Assembly (NCBI GenBank): GCA_002351725.1
Contig: DEHD01000040.1
Coordinates: forward strand, 1-64,000
Source of the DNA: Prevotella sp. UBA2809
GTDB lineage: Bacteria > Bacteroidota > Bacteroidia > Bacteroidales > Bacteroidaceae
Length of the DNA stretch: 64,000 nucleotides
Direction: 5' to 3'
Of the stretch, positions 1-9,800 are shown piece after piece. The stretch's first letter is position 1. Each line of letters opens with the position of its first letter. The position numbers were made by a program, and so were the translations under genes. The notes beneath the pieces were generated by a model. The model made no database searches, was not told the origin of the DNA, and saw nothing but the letters and a program-made list of their open reading frames with translations.

Positions 1-55
1 GGTGTTTTCAGGTATTAGATTTTCCAACCTGATACACTTTGGAAAAATGCAGGAG

Positions 56-1021
56 TTACTTTTTTGAAGATATGTAACCATCAACATAGGGTTTCTCCTG
101 AGTGACAACGGCAAAAGCCTGACGGATGAGTTTGTTAGCTACAGCAATGACAGCGACTTTTCCAGGCTTGCCATTAGACCGCAAACGGTCATAACAGGCT
201 CTGCATTCAGTGTTGCATCTCAGAGATGCGAATGCTGCCACATAGAGCTGACTCCTTAAAGAAGAGTCCCCGTTGCGGTTGATGTGACCTTTGAAATTGA
301 CTGAAGTACCGGACTGCTGATAAGTCGGCGACAATCCCAAATGACGGGTGAGTTGCTTGGCATTATCAAAGTAAGTGAAGCCGCCAGTGGCCATGATGAG
401 TGCAGCTGCAAGCGTTATACCTATGCCTTTTACAGAGGTGAGTAAATCCATCTGCTTCTTGTATTCAGATTTGGCAAGAGATGCAAGATCTTCTTCTAGG
501 TCTTTGATCTGCTTCTCAAGGAAAGCAATGGTCTTGTCAATAGACTTCTTGCACTTGGCATCAAAGAACGGCAGCACCTCCATGGAGCCTTTGAGGTTCC
601 TTGTGGCAATGAGTTGTTTCTTGAGCTGGCGGATGACTGTACGCTTCTGCTTTAAGGTGAGAATGGCATCACTGCGGAGCTTGTATGGCGCAGGTTGCAT
701 TTTCTCTCCATAGAGAGCAATCAGACGGGCATCTATCTCATCCGTTTTGACGGTAGATAGCATTGCACGAGCAAAGTTCTTCACTTTGAGCGGATTCTCC
801 AAACTTGTCGTTATACCTGCCTCTGAAAGCAGATAGACAAGCAGAGCACTGTAATTTCCTGTCGCTTCCATGACGCAATGGTGCTCCTCCTTGGAGATAG
901 TCCTGATGAACTCATGAATCCCCTTAGTGGTGTTCTTGAATGTCTTCGTCTTACTGTTCTTGTCTGGAGAATAAGCGACAACGAAAGTGTCCTTGCTGAC
1001 GTCGATACCAATGTAAGTCAT
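56..1021 (-). CDS. IS110-family DEDD transposase/recombinase
   Basis: This 321-residue protein is an IS110 (Piv/MooV-like) recombinase that inserts and excises its own element. The N-terminal RuvC-like domain carries the expected acidic tetrad: D7 (GIDVS), E52 (MEATGN), D94 and D97 (KTDEIDA). A helical linker at about 120-190 is followed by a helix-hairpin-helix-like segment (VKGIG, about 197-201) and the C-terminal Tnp domain. In that domain S237, in the motif QQSG, is my best guess for the catalytic serine used by this family. The gene is full length and shows no disruption. The start at 1021 opens with the conserved MTYIGIDVSK-type N-terminus. Known members are guided by a bridge RNA encoded in the adjacent non-coding end, which here would be 1022-1206. 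Confidence 0.93.
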   Translation of the reverse strand: MTYIGIDVSKDTFVVAYSPDKNSKTKTFKNTTKGIHEFIRTISKEEHHCVMEATGNYSALLVYLLSEAGITTSLENPLKVKNFARAMLSTVKTDEIDARLIALYGEKMQPAPYKLRSDAILTLKQKRTVIRQLKKQLIATRNLKGSMEVLPFFDAKCKKSIDKTIAFLEKQIKDLEEDLASLAKSEYKKQMDLLTSVKGIGITLAAALIMATGGFTYFDNAKQLTRHLGLSPTYQQSGTSVNFKGHINRNGDSSLRSQLYVAAFASLRCNTECRACYDRLRSNGKPGKVAVIAVANKLIRQAFAVVTQEKPYVDGYISSKK

Positions 1022-1206
1022 AACAATAACATTTTAAATAATATGCAACATCAAAACATCTTAGAGCCATCATTGCAAATGCGGGGTCAAAGCCCAGTGA
1101 ACTGTCCGGATTCGGATGTTAAGGAGTGGGGGCAGAACATATTCAACTGTCTTATGACGAATGAAAGGACGGCCTTATTCCACATCCTTGATGTTGTTAA
1201 CGAGTG
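1022..1206 (-). ncRNA. Candidate IS110 bridge RNA
   Basis: The transposase is preceded by about 185 bases with no plausible gene, the place and size expected for a bridge RNA in IS110 relatives. Read on the minus strand it opens with a perfect hairpin (ACATC-AAG-GATGT, 1182-1194). Further self-complementary stretches follow around 1080-1145, including GCCC and GGGC segments about 40 bases apart. A promoter-like TATATTTG lies just upstream at 1207-1214. Guide loops cannot be assigned without the donor and target junctions. The call rests on position, length and foldability only. Confidence 0.35.
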
Positions 1207-1214
1207 CAAATATA
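1207..1214 (-). promoter_or_regulatory. Putative -7 box for the IS110 non-coding RNA/transposase
   Basis: The minus strand reads TATATTTG, matching the Bacteroidetes -7 consensus TAnnTTTG. No good TTTG lies 20 bases upstream, so this is a weak call. If the IS boundary falls here, the promoter may be formed partly by host sequence. Confidence 0.3.
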
Positions 1215-1235
1215 ATAATTAATATTGAATATACA

Positions 1236-2261
1236 ATGAAAAAAGATTATTTGATACTGCTATCAGTCATATTACTGGGCAGTTCTTGCCAACAGCAAGG
1301 GGCAAAATCGAGCATGAAGGCTCCGACGAGAGTGAAAACACAGGTAGTATCACCCAGTATGGTGGATAATGCGCAGACGTATGTGGGTATGGTGGAAGAA
1401 AGCGAGGCTACCGCAGTTAGTTTTACAGGAATGGGGGTAGTTAAGCGTGTATTGGTGCGTGAAGGCCAGACCGTAGGAAAAGGTCAGCTACTGGCAGAGA
1501 TGGACGACACTCAGGCCCGCAACCTGCTGAGTGGTGCCGAGGCGCAGATGACGCAGGCCAATGATGCATTGGCACGCTACAAGATGCTGCACGACAACGG
1601 CTCGCTGCCCGAGGTGCAGTGGGTAGAGATACAGAGCAAGGTGGCTCAGGCCAAATCGCAGCTGGAGGTAGCCAAAAAGAACCTTGCCGATTGCCGGTTG
1701 GTAGCGCCTGTTAGTGGCGTGATCGGTAAGAAGCTGATTGGGGCGGGTGAAACAGCCATGCCCTCGCAGGCTATAGTAAATATCCTTGATATCTCATCGG
1801 TAAAGGTAAAAGTGGCAGTACCAGAAGCTGAAGTTGGCGGTATCAATACCCATACGCCAACGAGTATCAAGGTTGAAGCCATCAATGGCAGTTATCAGGG
1901 AGGCCAGATAGAGAAAGGCGTGCAGGCCGATGCCCTCACACATACGTACGATATAAGAATAAATGTAGCAAATAGTGACCACAAGCTGCTGCCAGGGATG
2001 GTGGCAAATGTGCGTTTTGTATCTGATGGTTCACAGGCAGTTGGTAGTAAAATGGTTCCTGTAACGGCAGTACAGAGAAAGTCAGACGGCAGCTTGTTTG
2101 TCTGGACGGTTGGCAAGGACAGCACGGCTCATCGCACAACTGTTACTATCGGTCAGCCACAAGGTAATTTTGTGAGTGTCATCGACGGACTGAATATGGG
2201 CGACCGTATAGCTACCGAGGGGTATCAGAAACTGAGTGAAGGAACCAAAGTAGTGTATTAA
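1236..2261 (+). CDS. RND efflux periplasmic adaptor (membrane fusion lipoprotein)
   Basis: This adaptor bridges the inner-membrane RND pump at 2263 and the outer-membrane channel at 5449. The start at 1236 gives a short signal peptide ending in a lipobox (LGSSC, Cys18), so the mature protein should be lipid-anchored. A longer in-frame extension back to 1161 would bury that signal and lies in IS-associated sequence, so I rejected it. The body shows the usual order: a biotinyl-lipoyl half (VLVREGQTVGKGQLLAEMDD), an alpha-hairpin rich in Ala/Gln, the second lipoyl half (LVAPVSGVIGKK), then beta-barrel and membrane-proximal regions. Its length of 341 residues is normal. Only one base separates it from the pump gene. 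No promoter is visible between the IS and this gene. Confidence 0.92.
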   Translation: MKKDYLILLSVILLGSSCQQQGAKSSMKAPTRVKTQVVSPSMVDNAQTYVGMVEESEATAVSFTGMGVVKRVLVREGQTVGKGQLLAEMDDTQARNLLSGAEAQMTQANDALARYKMLHDNGSLPEVQWVEIQSKVAQAKSQLEVAKKNLADCRLVAPVSGVIGKKLIGAGETAMPSQAIVNILDISSVKVKVAVPEAEVGGINTHTPTSIKVEAINGSYQGGQIEKGVQADALTHTYDIRINVANSDHKLLPGMVANVRFVSDGSQAVGSKMVPVTAVQRKSDGSLFVWTVGKDSTAHRTTVTIGQPQGNFVSVIDGLNMGDRIATEGYQKLSEGTKVVY

Positions 2262-2262
2262 T

Positions 2263-5200
2263 ATGGGAAATAGGACTAACTGGCTCCGATGGCCGTTGGA
2301 GCATTACTCAATATCATTGCTCATTGTAGGCATTCTGTTTGTAATGGGCATCTATGGCATGTATATCATGCCGAAAGACGAATTTCCACATGCCACCATC
2401 CGACAAGGTGTGGTAGTGGCGGTATATCCAGGTGCTACATCAGAAGAGGTTGAGCAGCAGGTGGCCCGCCCTCTGGAGCGCTATCTGTTTACCTTTGGCG
2501 AGGTGAATCGCAAGAAGACCACTACGCAGAGTCAGAACGGCATGTGTATCGTGATGGTGAAACTGAACGATGATGTGAACAATAAGGACGAGGTGTGGTC
2601 GAAGATAAAACATGGTTTGAATGGCTTTAAGGCGCAGTTGCCCAGTGGTGTGCTGGCCATCGTGGTGAACGATGATTTTGGAAACACCTCGGCGCTGCTT
2701 ATCGCCATCGAGAGCGACCAGCGCAGCTACCGCGAGTTGAAACAATACAGCGATGATTTGAGCGACCGCCTGCGTCGCATCCCGTCGGTGGCAAATGTAA
2801 AACTCTTCGGCGAGCAGAAAGAGCAGATCAGTCTTTATATAGACCGCCAGCGCTTGCAAGCTTATGGTGTAGGTCAACAGATGCTCTTTTCGCGTCTGCA
2901 GGCTCAGGGTATCACCACGATGAGTGGCAGTATCAGCGATGATGACCAGCAGATACCCATCCACGTGGAGGCTCAGGAGAACAGCGAAGAAGAGATAGCC
3001 AACCAGATCATCTTCTCTGACCCAGCAACGGGTAAGGTGGTACGTGTTCGTGATGTGGCCCGTGTGGTGCGCGAATACGAACCGATGTCGAGTCGTATTG
3101 AGCAGGATGGACACCCCTGTGTGTTGCTGTCGATGGAGATGACACCAGGTAATAATGTGGTGCAGTATGGTCAGGAGGTTGATCGGGTGCTGAAAGATTT
3201 CAGAGAGAACGAACTGCCCGAGGATGTAAGCGTGACCCGCATAGCTGATAAACCCAAAGTGGTGGCGAAGAGCGTGAGCGACTTCCTGCGCGACTTGCTC
3301 ATCTCGATGGCTATCATTATCCTGGTGATGATGGTGCTGTTCCCCATCCGTTCGGCCATCGTGGCAGCTATCACCATTCCGCTAAGCACCTTTGTGAGTG
3401 TGGCTGTGATGTATATGATGGGTATCGAACTGAACATCGTGACGCTGGCGGCACTGATTGTAGTGTTGGGAATGATTGTAGATAATTCGATTGTAGTCAT
3501 CGATGGCTATCTGGAGTATCTGGGCAAAGGCTTCAAGCCCTTTGATGCTGCCATTGAGTCGGCCCGCCAGTATTTCATGCCTATGTTCTTGGCTACCATC
3601 TGCATCTGTGCCATCTTCTATCCATTCCTCATCACGATGAAGGGCATGTTCCACGATTGTCTGGAGGATTTCCCCGTCACGATTACCATCAACCTGATGG
3701 TGTCATTGGTACTGGCTGTCACGGTCATCCCATTCCTCGAGACACGCATCATCAAGCCCGATAAGGTAAGTACCGATGGCAACAAAATCACCAAATGGGT
3801 GCAGAGTACATATAATAAGGTGTTAGATTGGACTTTTGCCAACCCGTGGCTAACCATCGGTAGTGGCATCGCCGTCATTCTGCTCTCAACACTGATAGCT
3901 CCCACGCTGAAGATACGTCTCTTCCCATACGCAGACCGCGACCAGTTTGCCGTAGAGATATTCCTGCCCGATGGTAAGGGACTGGCAGAGACAGAGCTGA
4001 TTGCCGACTCGGTACAGCACGTGCTTGAGAAGGATGAGCGTATCACAGGCATAACAGGATTCATAGGCTGTTCATCGCCCCGATTCATGGATGCATACGC
4101 ACCTCAGATGGCGGGTAATAACTATGCACAGTTCATTGTGAATACTCAGAGCGACAAAGCCACACTCGACCTTCTGGCCCAATATCAGCCACAATTGAGT
4201 GAGGCGTTCCCCAATGCCTATGTGAAGTTCAAACGCCTGGACTATCTGGAAGTGAGTGAATTGGAGTATCGTTTTTATGGCGACAATCTCGACTCACTGC
4301 ATGTGGTGGCAGAACGACTGATGGAGCGTATGCGCCAGATGCCAGAACTGGAGTGGGTGCATACCGACTATCTGCAGCCTTATCCCATCATCAACGTAGA
4401 ACTCGATCCTGTAACCTCTGCTCAATTAGGTATTACACGCACTACCGCCCAGCTGGCTCTGAGTGCCACATCAAGCGACCTGCGTGTAGGACAGATCTGG
4501 GAGGATAACTACGAACTACCTATTGTGGTGAAGGACGATACCGATATGACCTTCTCGGATGTGGCCAATCTGGGCATTGCATCGCCTGCATCGCTTGTAT
4601 CAGGAGGTCTGCACAGCACCAATTCTACTGTGCCTCTGCGACAGATTGCCAAAGTCGCTCCCAAGTGGAGTGAGAGCCGCATCATACATCGTGGCGGCGA
4701 GCGCTGCATCACGGTGACAGCCCAGTTTGCGCAAGGAGTCTATACCGCTCCTGTTGAAAAAGAGATAGCCCGCATCATGCAGGAGGAAATTCTGCTGCCA
4801 CAAGGTGTGCGTACTGAGGTGGGTGGCGAGATTGAATACGGCGACGAGGCTATGCCGCAGATTATCGGTGGTATTACCATTGCGATGATTATTGTATTCT
4901 TCTTCCTGTTATTCAACTTCAGGAAGTACGGTGTAACTACTGTCTGTATGGCTGCTTTAGCTCTGATGATTCCTGGAGCACTCACCGGTCTGGGCCTGAT
5001 GAACCGCGCCTTAGGACTGACCTCTATCTTCGGACTCATCACCCTGATGGGAATGATTATGCGTAACGAGATCCTCATCTTTGAGCATGCCATCGACCTG
5101 ATTAAGAAATATGTGGCAGAGCATGGTAATTGGACAGTGGACCGCCAGGGATATAACAATGCCGTCCGTCAGGCTGCTTACGAAGCTGGCAAGCGACGTA

Positions 5201-5376
5201 TGGTGCCTATATTCCTCACCACAGCCACCACTGCCGTTGGTGTGGTGCCGATGATTATTGCCCAGAGTTCATTCTGGATGCCAGTTGGTGTCACCATCTT
5301 CGCAGGTGGTATCGGCTCACTTATCATGGTGGTTACTATGCTCCCCGTTATTTATTGGAAGGTTTCGACTAAGTGA
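2263..5376 (+). CDS. RND-family efflux permease
   Basis: This 1037-residue inner-membrane pump has the full RND length, with an N-terminal TM1, two large periplasmic porter loops and two blocks of TM helices (about 335-490 and 860-1035). Substrates cannot be told from sequence. The TM4 proton-relay motif reads GMIVDNS, so D407 is kept but the second Asp of the AcrB pair is Asn408. The TM10 motif reads MRNEIL, with Arg where AcrB has Lys940. These look like subfamily features rather than decay, because the frame is intact and the flanking helices are well kept. It sits between an adaptor and a TolC homologue, so it should work as a tripartite pump. Confidence 0.94.
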   Translation: MGNRTNWLRWPLEHYSISLLIVGILFVMGIYGMYIMPKDEFPHATIRQGVVVAVYPGATSEEVEQQVARPLERYLFTFGEVNRKKTTTQSQNGMCIVMVKLNDDVNNKDEVWSKIKHGLNGFKAQLPSGVLAIVVNDDFGNTSALLIAIESDQRSYRELKQYSDDLSDRLRRIPSVANVKLFGEQKEQISLYIDRQRLQAYGVGQQMLFSRLQAQGITTMSGSISDDDQQIPIHVEAQENSEEEIANQIIFSDPATGKVVRVRDVARVVREYEPMSSRIEQDGHPCVLLSMEMTPGNNVVQYGQEVDRVLKDFRENELPEDVSVTRIADKPKVVAKSVSDFLRDLLISMAIIILVMMVLFPIRSAIVAAITIPLSTFVSVAVMYMMGIELNIVTLAALIVVLGMIVDNSIVVIDGYLEYLGKGFKPFDAAIESARQYFMPMFLATICICAIFYPFLITMKGMFHDCLEDFPVTITINLMVSLVLAVTVIPFLETRIIKPDKVSTDGNKITKWVQSTYNKVLDWTFANPWLTIGSGIAVILLSTLIAPTLKIRLFPYADRDQFAVEIFLPDGKGLAETELIADSVQHVLEKDERITGITGFIGCSSPRFMDAYAPQMAGNNYAQFIVNTQSDKATLDLLAQYQPQLSEAFPNAYVKFKRLDYLEVSELEYRFYGDNLDSLHVVAERLMERMRQMPELEWVHTDYLQPYPIINVELDPVTSAQLGITRTTAQLALSATSSDLRVGQIWEDNYELPIVVKDDTDMTFSDVANLGIASPASLVSGGLHSTNSTVPLRQIAKVAPKWSESRIIHRGGERCITVTAQFAQGVYTAPVEKEIARIMQEEILLPQGVRTEVGGEIEYGDEAMPQIIGGITIAMIIVFFFLLFNFRKYGVTTVCMAALALMIPGALTGLGLMNRALGLTSIFGLITLMGMIMRNEILIFEHAIDLIKKYVAEHGNWTVDRQGYNNAVRQAAYEAGKRRMVPIFLTTATTAVGVVPMIIAQSSFWMPVGVTIFAGGIGSLIMVVTMLPVIYWKVSTK

Positions 5377-5412
5377 GAGAAGTAAGAGCTTGCTCTCACT
5401 TCCGAACGTGAG
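5371..5412 (+). other. Two mutually exclusive hairpins between pump and tolC
   Basis: AAGTGAGAG (5371-5379) can pair with CTCTCACTT (5393-5401). Alternatively CTCAC (5395-5399) can pair with GTGAG (5408-5412). The first stem overlaps the pump stop codon. No long U-run follows, so it is not a clear terminator. It may tune expression of tolC or protect mRNA ends. Confidence 0.4.
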
Positions 5413-5448
5413 AAAGATCAACGAAGTTAAAGTTTCTACAAAGTAATT

Positions 5449-6807
5449 ATGAAAAAGATATTATTACTGATAGCTTTGGGCTGTGCACTCTCAGCCTCAG
5501 CACAGACCTACACATTGGAGCAGATAAAGGATTCTGCCCTGCATAACAATATCACTATACGCAGTGCCAAATACAACATCGATGCAGCCCGCCAGCAACG
5601 CAAGGAGGCATTTACCAAGTATTTCCCTAGTGTGAGTGGTACTGGGCTTTGGTTCAATGCCAATAAAGGTATGGCACAAACCACTATCAACCCTTCAGCA
5701 GGTATTTCGCCCGAGTTGGGGGCGGCCTTGGCTCAGTCGTTGCCCCAAGAGGCCCTAGCGGCCTTGGGAAACCCCGTCAGCATCTCGATGATGAAGAACG
5801 GCACCATCGGCTCGCTCACGGCTCTACAGCCCGTCTTTGCCGGTGGTCAGATTATCAACAGCAATAAACTCGCTAAAGTTGGTGAGGACGTGAGCCGCTT
5901 GCAGTTGCAGTTGTCGGAAAACGAAGTGGAGAAGACTGCCGAACAATATTTCTGGCAATTGGCCTCGATGCAGGAGAAGATGAAAACCATTGAGGCTGTA
6001 GATACCCTGTTGGCTGGTATTCACAAAGATGTAGATGTGGCTGTGCGTGCTGGTTTGATCATGCCCAACGACTTGCTGCAGGTACAGCTACGTCAGAACG
6101 ACATCAAAAGTCAGCGACTGAAACTGAATAACGGCATCTCCATTGTCCGTCTGTTGTTGTCGCAATACTGCGGCCTCCGCGACACGTCGTTTGCCATTGA
6201 CCATTCTTCATTGACCATTGACCATTCTGCTACGCAAATGGAGAAGGCTAATAATGGTCAATTGTCAATGTTCAATGTTCAATGTTTGCCCGAGTATCAG
6301 CTGCTTGACAAACAGGTGGAAGCTGCTAATCTACAAAAGAAACTGGCCGTTGGTCAGAACCTGCCATCAGTTGCTGTCGGCGCAGGCTATAACTACCACA
6401 ATATGCTTGATAATAATCACTCGTTCGGGATGGTGTTTGCTACCGTTAGTGTGCCCATCTCCGACTGGTGGGGCGGTTCTCATACCATCAAACGCCGCAA
6501 GATAGAGCACCAGAAAGCTGTAGAACAGTTAGAGGATAATGCCCAACAGCTACAGATCCGTATGCAAAATGCCTGGAATGGGTTGGAAGAGTCGTATCAA
6601 CAATTACTCCTGGCTCAGCGTAGTATCGAACAGTCTGAGGAAAACCTGCGCCTTAATCGCAACTATTACAAAGCAGGTATCTCTAAGATGAGCGACTTAC
6701 TCGAAGCTCAGATGCTCTATCAGCAATCTCTCGACCGCCGTACAGATGCCTATGCGGATATGCAACTACGGCTTTTAGAATACAAACAAGCAACAGGACA
6801 AAAATAA
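5449..6807 (+). CDS. TolC-family outer membrane efflux channel
   Basis: This is the outer-membrane factor of the tripartite pump. A signal peptide (MKKILLLIALGCALSASAQ) precedes two outer-membrane-efflux repeats rich in heptad-like helices. The second ends with the typical pattern of Asn, Tyr and Gly in NYYKAGISKMSDLLEAQ. Its length of 452 residues is normal for the family. The middle of the protein (about residues 250-280) carries an odd low-complexity insert encoded by two inverted arrays of seven-base repeats at 6196-6287. It is the last gene of the efflux operon. The next gene begins seven bases later and has an unrelated product. Confidence 0.93.
   Translation: MKKILLLIALGCALSASAQTYTLEQIKDSALHNNITIRSAKYNIDAARQQRKEAFTKYFPSVSGTGLWFNANKGMAQTTINPSAGISPELGAALAQSLPQEALAALGNPVSISMMKNGTIGSLTALQPVFAGGQIINSNKLAKVGEDVSRLQLQLSENEVEKTAEQYFWQLASMQEKMKTIEAVDTLLAGIHKDVDVAVRAGLIMPNDLLQVQLRQNDIKSQRLKLNNGISIVRLLLSQYCGLRDTSFAIDHSSLTIDHSATQMEKANNGQLSMFNVQCLPEYQLLDKQVEAANLQKKLAVGQNLPSVAVGAGYNYHNMLDNNHSFGMVFATVSVPISDWWGGSHTIKRRKIEHQKAVEQLEDNAQQLQIRMQNAWNGLEESYQQLLLAQRSIEQSEENLRLNRNYYKAGISKMSDLLEAQMLYQQSLDRRTDAYADMQLRLLEYKQATGQK
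6196..6287 (+). repeat. Inverted pair of heptanucleotide arrays inside tolC
   Basis: Five heptads (ATTGACC, ATTCTTC, ATTGACC, ATTGACC, ATTCTGC) occupy 6196-6230. Five of opposite sense (AATGGTC, AATTGTC, AATGTTC, AATGTTC, AATGTTT) occupy 6253-6287, with 22 bases between them. The reading frame stays open through both arrays. AATGTTC-type units also occur in the map-tsaD spacer near 30679-30700. Confidence 0.85.
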
Positions 6808-6814
6808 AACAACT

Positions 6815-9800
6815 ATGAAAAGATTCTATTATTTTCTGACGTGCTTACTGTTTAGCACCTATGTTTTTTCTATGGAAAGACTTTCCGGCGTCTGGTATGG
6901 ACTCTATTGTGGTTCTCCTGTAACCGTGTCTTTCACTGACAAACTCCAGTTGGCAGCAGAGTCATTTTCTTCTATGAATATGACTTGTAACTATTCACTA
7001 CCAGGTAATGGCAGGATTATTGTCTCTGAAGCCGGACTAGGGATGGCGGGCGAAGGGCTCTATACAATCAAGGATGGAACATTGGAACTGTTATTAGTCT
7101 TTGGCGCTGCAGGGCAAGTCAAGCCTCTTCAATCCTTTGCCGACGGTGAAGGGAATCCTGCTGCAACGCACCTGGTCCTCTCACGCGACAAAGCGGTCAT
7201 AGACAAAGTTACTGCTCCTGTTCAGGTTCCTGCAAAAGCTCATATAGCCTTTGAACGCAACAGACGTTTGGGAGTAGGAATCAATCTCAACGCAGTACTG
7301 GATGGCAACTCCAACGGCACACCTTTAAAAGCTGGAAGCATCAAAGGTATTGCCGATGCAGGTTTCCAAAGCATACGCATTCCCATCCGCTGGGCCGACC
7401 ATGTTTCTAAAGAGGCTCCTTATACCATTGATCCAGATTTCTTCAAGGCTGTGGATAACATCGTGAAAGAATGCCTGCAAAATGACTTAGCTGTCATTTT
7501 AGATAATCACTACTATCCCGGTCTGTCATTTAATCTTGGTCCTCAGGATTTGGAAACAGAGCCCAACATAGAGCGGCTTTGTAGTATATGGAACCAGATT
7601 TCAGCTCATTATAAAGATTATCCTGACCAGAATGTCTTTTTTGAATTGATGAACGAACCAAGTCTTGCATTAGCTCCTGCTCTGTGGAATAGAGTGGTGG
7701 CAAGGGTTACTCGGATTATCCGTGAGCAGAACTCTGGAAAGACTATTCTGGTTGGCACCCCTAGTCTGGGGCAACACTGGACTATCGGCCTATTGGAATT
7801 TCCCGACGACTGGAATATGATTGTGGATGCACATTATTATTTGCCACAGACGTTTACCCATCAAGGACTCTCATATGCTATGGCAGGGAATCTGCACGAC
7901 ATTCCTTGGATGGGAACAGAGGCCGACAAATCTCCAATAGAACATGATTTTTCTTTCCTTGCCCGTTGGAGCCAGCGTACAGGACGCCCAGTCTGCATCG
8001 GAGAATACGGTGTTTGCGCCAATGCCGATGATGCATCCCGTGCTCGTTACGTAGCTTTCATCCGCAGTCTTATTGAGCAGTATGGGATGAGTTCACACTA
8101 CTGGACTTACCACCGTGATATCTTCCAGGCCTTTGACGAACAGACTGGGCAGTGGAATGACTCCTTGTTGAAGGCGCTGAACCTCCCAGCACGTAAAGAA
8201 GAAAAGGGAAGTTTTCAGGCAAGCCAGTTCTTGAATCCTGATCTGAAATATGCCCCTTCGGTGCGCTGGTGGTGGCCAGGAAATGACGTAGACAACACGG
8301 AACTCAAGAGAGAGCTGGAGCTGTTCGCTTCTAACCATATCGGTGGCGTGGAAATTCAGCCTTTTGCCTTGGTTGTTCCTATGCCGGAAGAACGAGTCGG
8401 AGCTATCATGAGTTTTGATACGGATTCTTATTACGAGCATCTTTCTACCGTGATGGCAACAGCCGCCAAACTTGGCATGACCGTAGATATGACCAACGGC
8501 AGCGGGTGGCCTGCAGCCTCGCCCGCCATTACTGAAGCCGAAGAGAATCGTTCACTACAATTTGGCTTGACCATTATTCCAGAAACAGGAGGCACCGTCG
8601 CCATTCCCCGTTCTAAGAGAAAGGACAGCAAATTTGCCACCTTGATAGGGCTGTTGGAAGCGCAGGTAAAGGAAAACGAAAATGGTCCATGGCAGCTTAA
8701 AGATGTGAAAGAACTTCCCCATACCGATACGACGGTCACCTTCTCACCAGCAAAAGTAGAGAAAGGATGGCAGAGATGTCTGATTGCCCTCTGGTCAGTT
8801 CCATCACAGGAAATAAATATGATTACCGCACGACCTGACGGCGGTAAAGTGATTGACCATTTCGACTCTATTGTAGTCCAGAAAACCTACGATCATTACT
8901 TCGGAGCACGTTCAGGTCTGATTCCCTTCTACGGAAAACCTTTCCGTTCTATCTTCAACGACAGCTATGAGTTCAAGGTTGATCGTCACATAACGGCCGA
9001 TTTCAGAGATGTATTCCTGCATAACCGAGGATATGATCCGTTACCCTGGATGCCAGCCAACATCTGGTATGGTTATAACAACATGTATGACCCGGGGAAA
9101 AACTATGCTGAATTCAGTTTTGGCGATGTGGACACCCGTCTCCGTTACGATTATGATTTAACCGTAAGCGATTTAGTAAGAATGCATCTGCTCAAAGGTT
9201 CTTCCCACTGGACAAAAGAGCGCGGCTTGCTGCATAAGACTCAACCATACGGTCTTTCTATGGACTATATGGGGGCTGCAGGGGATGCGGATATTCCAGA
9301 AACAGAAAATATGATCTTTGGTGGCGGTAGTGAAGGAGGTTTAAAAATGATTTCCTCTGGGGCTATGTTGTACAACAAACCACTTGTCAGCGCTGAATCC
9401 GGAGTCCATATCAACCGAGCCTTGATGGTTACGCCCCAAAAATTACGTTCCACTGCCGACAAACTCCTTTCCAGCGGTGTCAATCAGATTATCTGGCATG
9501 GTTCCCCTTACAAATATGAAGTTGGGGGCATTCCCTGGCAACCCTTCTATAATTCCATGATTGGAGTTAATTTCTCATCTGACCTATATGAAGAAAACGT
9601 CTTCTGGAACGAACTGGCAGATGTGAATCAATATGTACAGCGTGCTCAGTACTTGATGCGCAAAGGAAAAGCCGAAGCCGACATCCTGGTATATTATCCG
9701 TTCTTGGAATACAGCAGCAGTGTTAAGAATCCAGAGGAAATCCTCTATTACGGAATGCTTCCAGAGACAGAACCTGGGGCTGACAACGAGCAGAAAGTAT

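Larger units (their letters stand above)
1..1230 (-). mobile_element. IS110-family insertion sequence (ends not resolved)
   Basis: The element holds one DEDD-type transposase gene on the minus strand. A roughly 200-base non-coding stretch lies upstream of that gene and at least 55 bases lie downstream. IS110 elements lack terminal inverted repeats and make no useful target duplication, so exact ends cannot be read off one copy, and the right end may lie beyond base 1. The left, non-coding side ends close to the start of the efflux adaptor gene at 1236, so the insertion probably separates that operon from its original promoter. The boundaries given are approximate. Confidence 0.6.

Noticed and set aside
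1161..1235. N-terminal extension of the efflux adaptor
   Set aside because: It would put 25 non-homologous residues before a clear lipoprotein signal and falls in IS-associated sequence.
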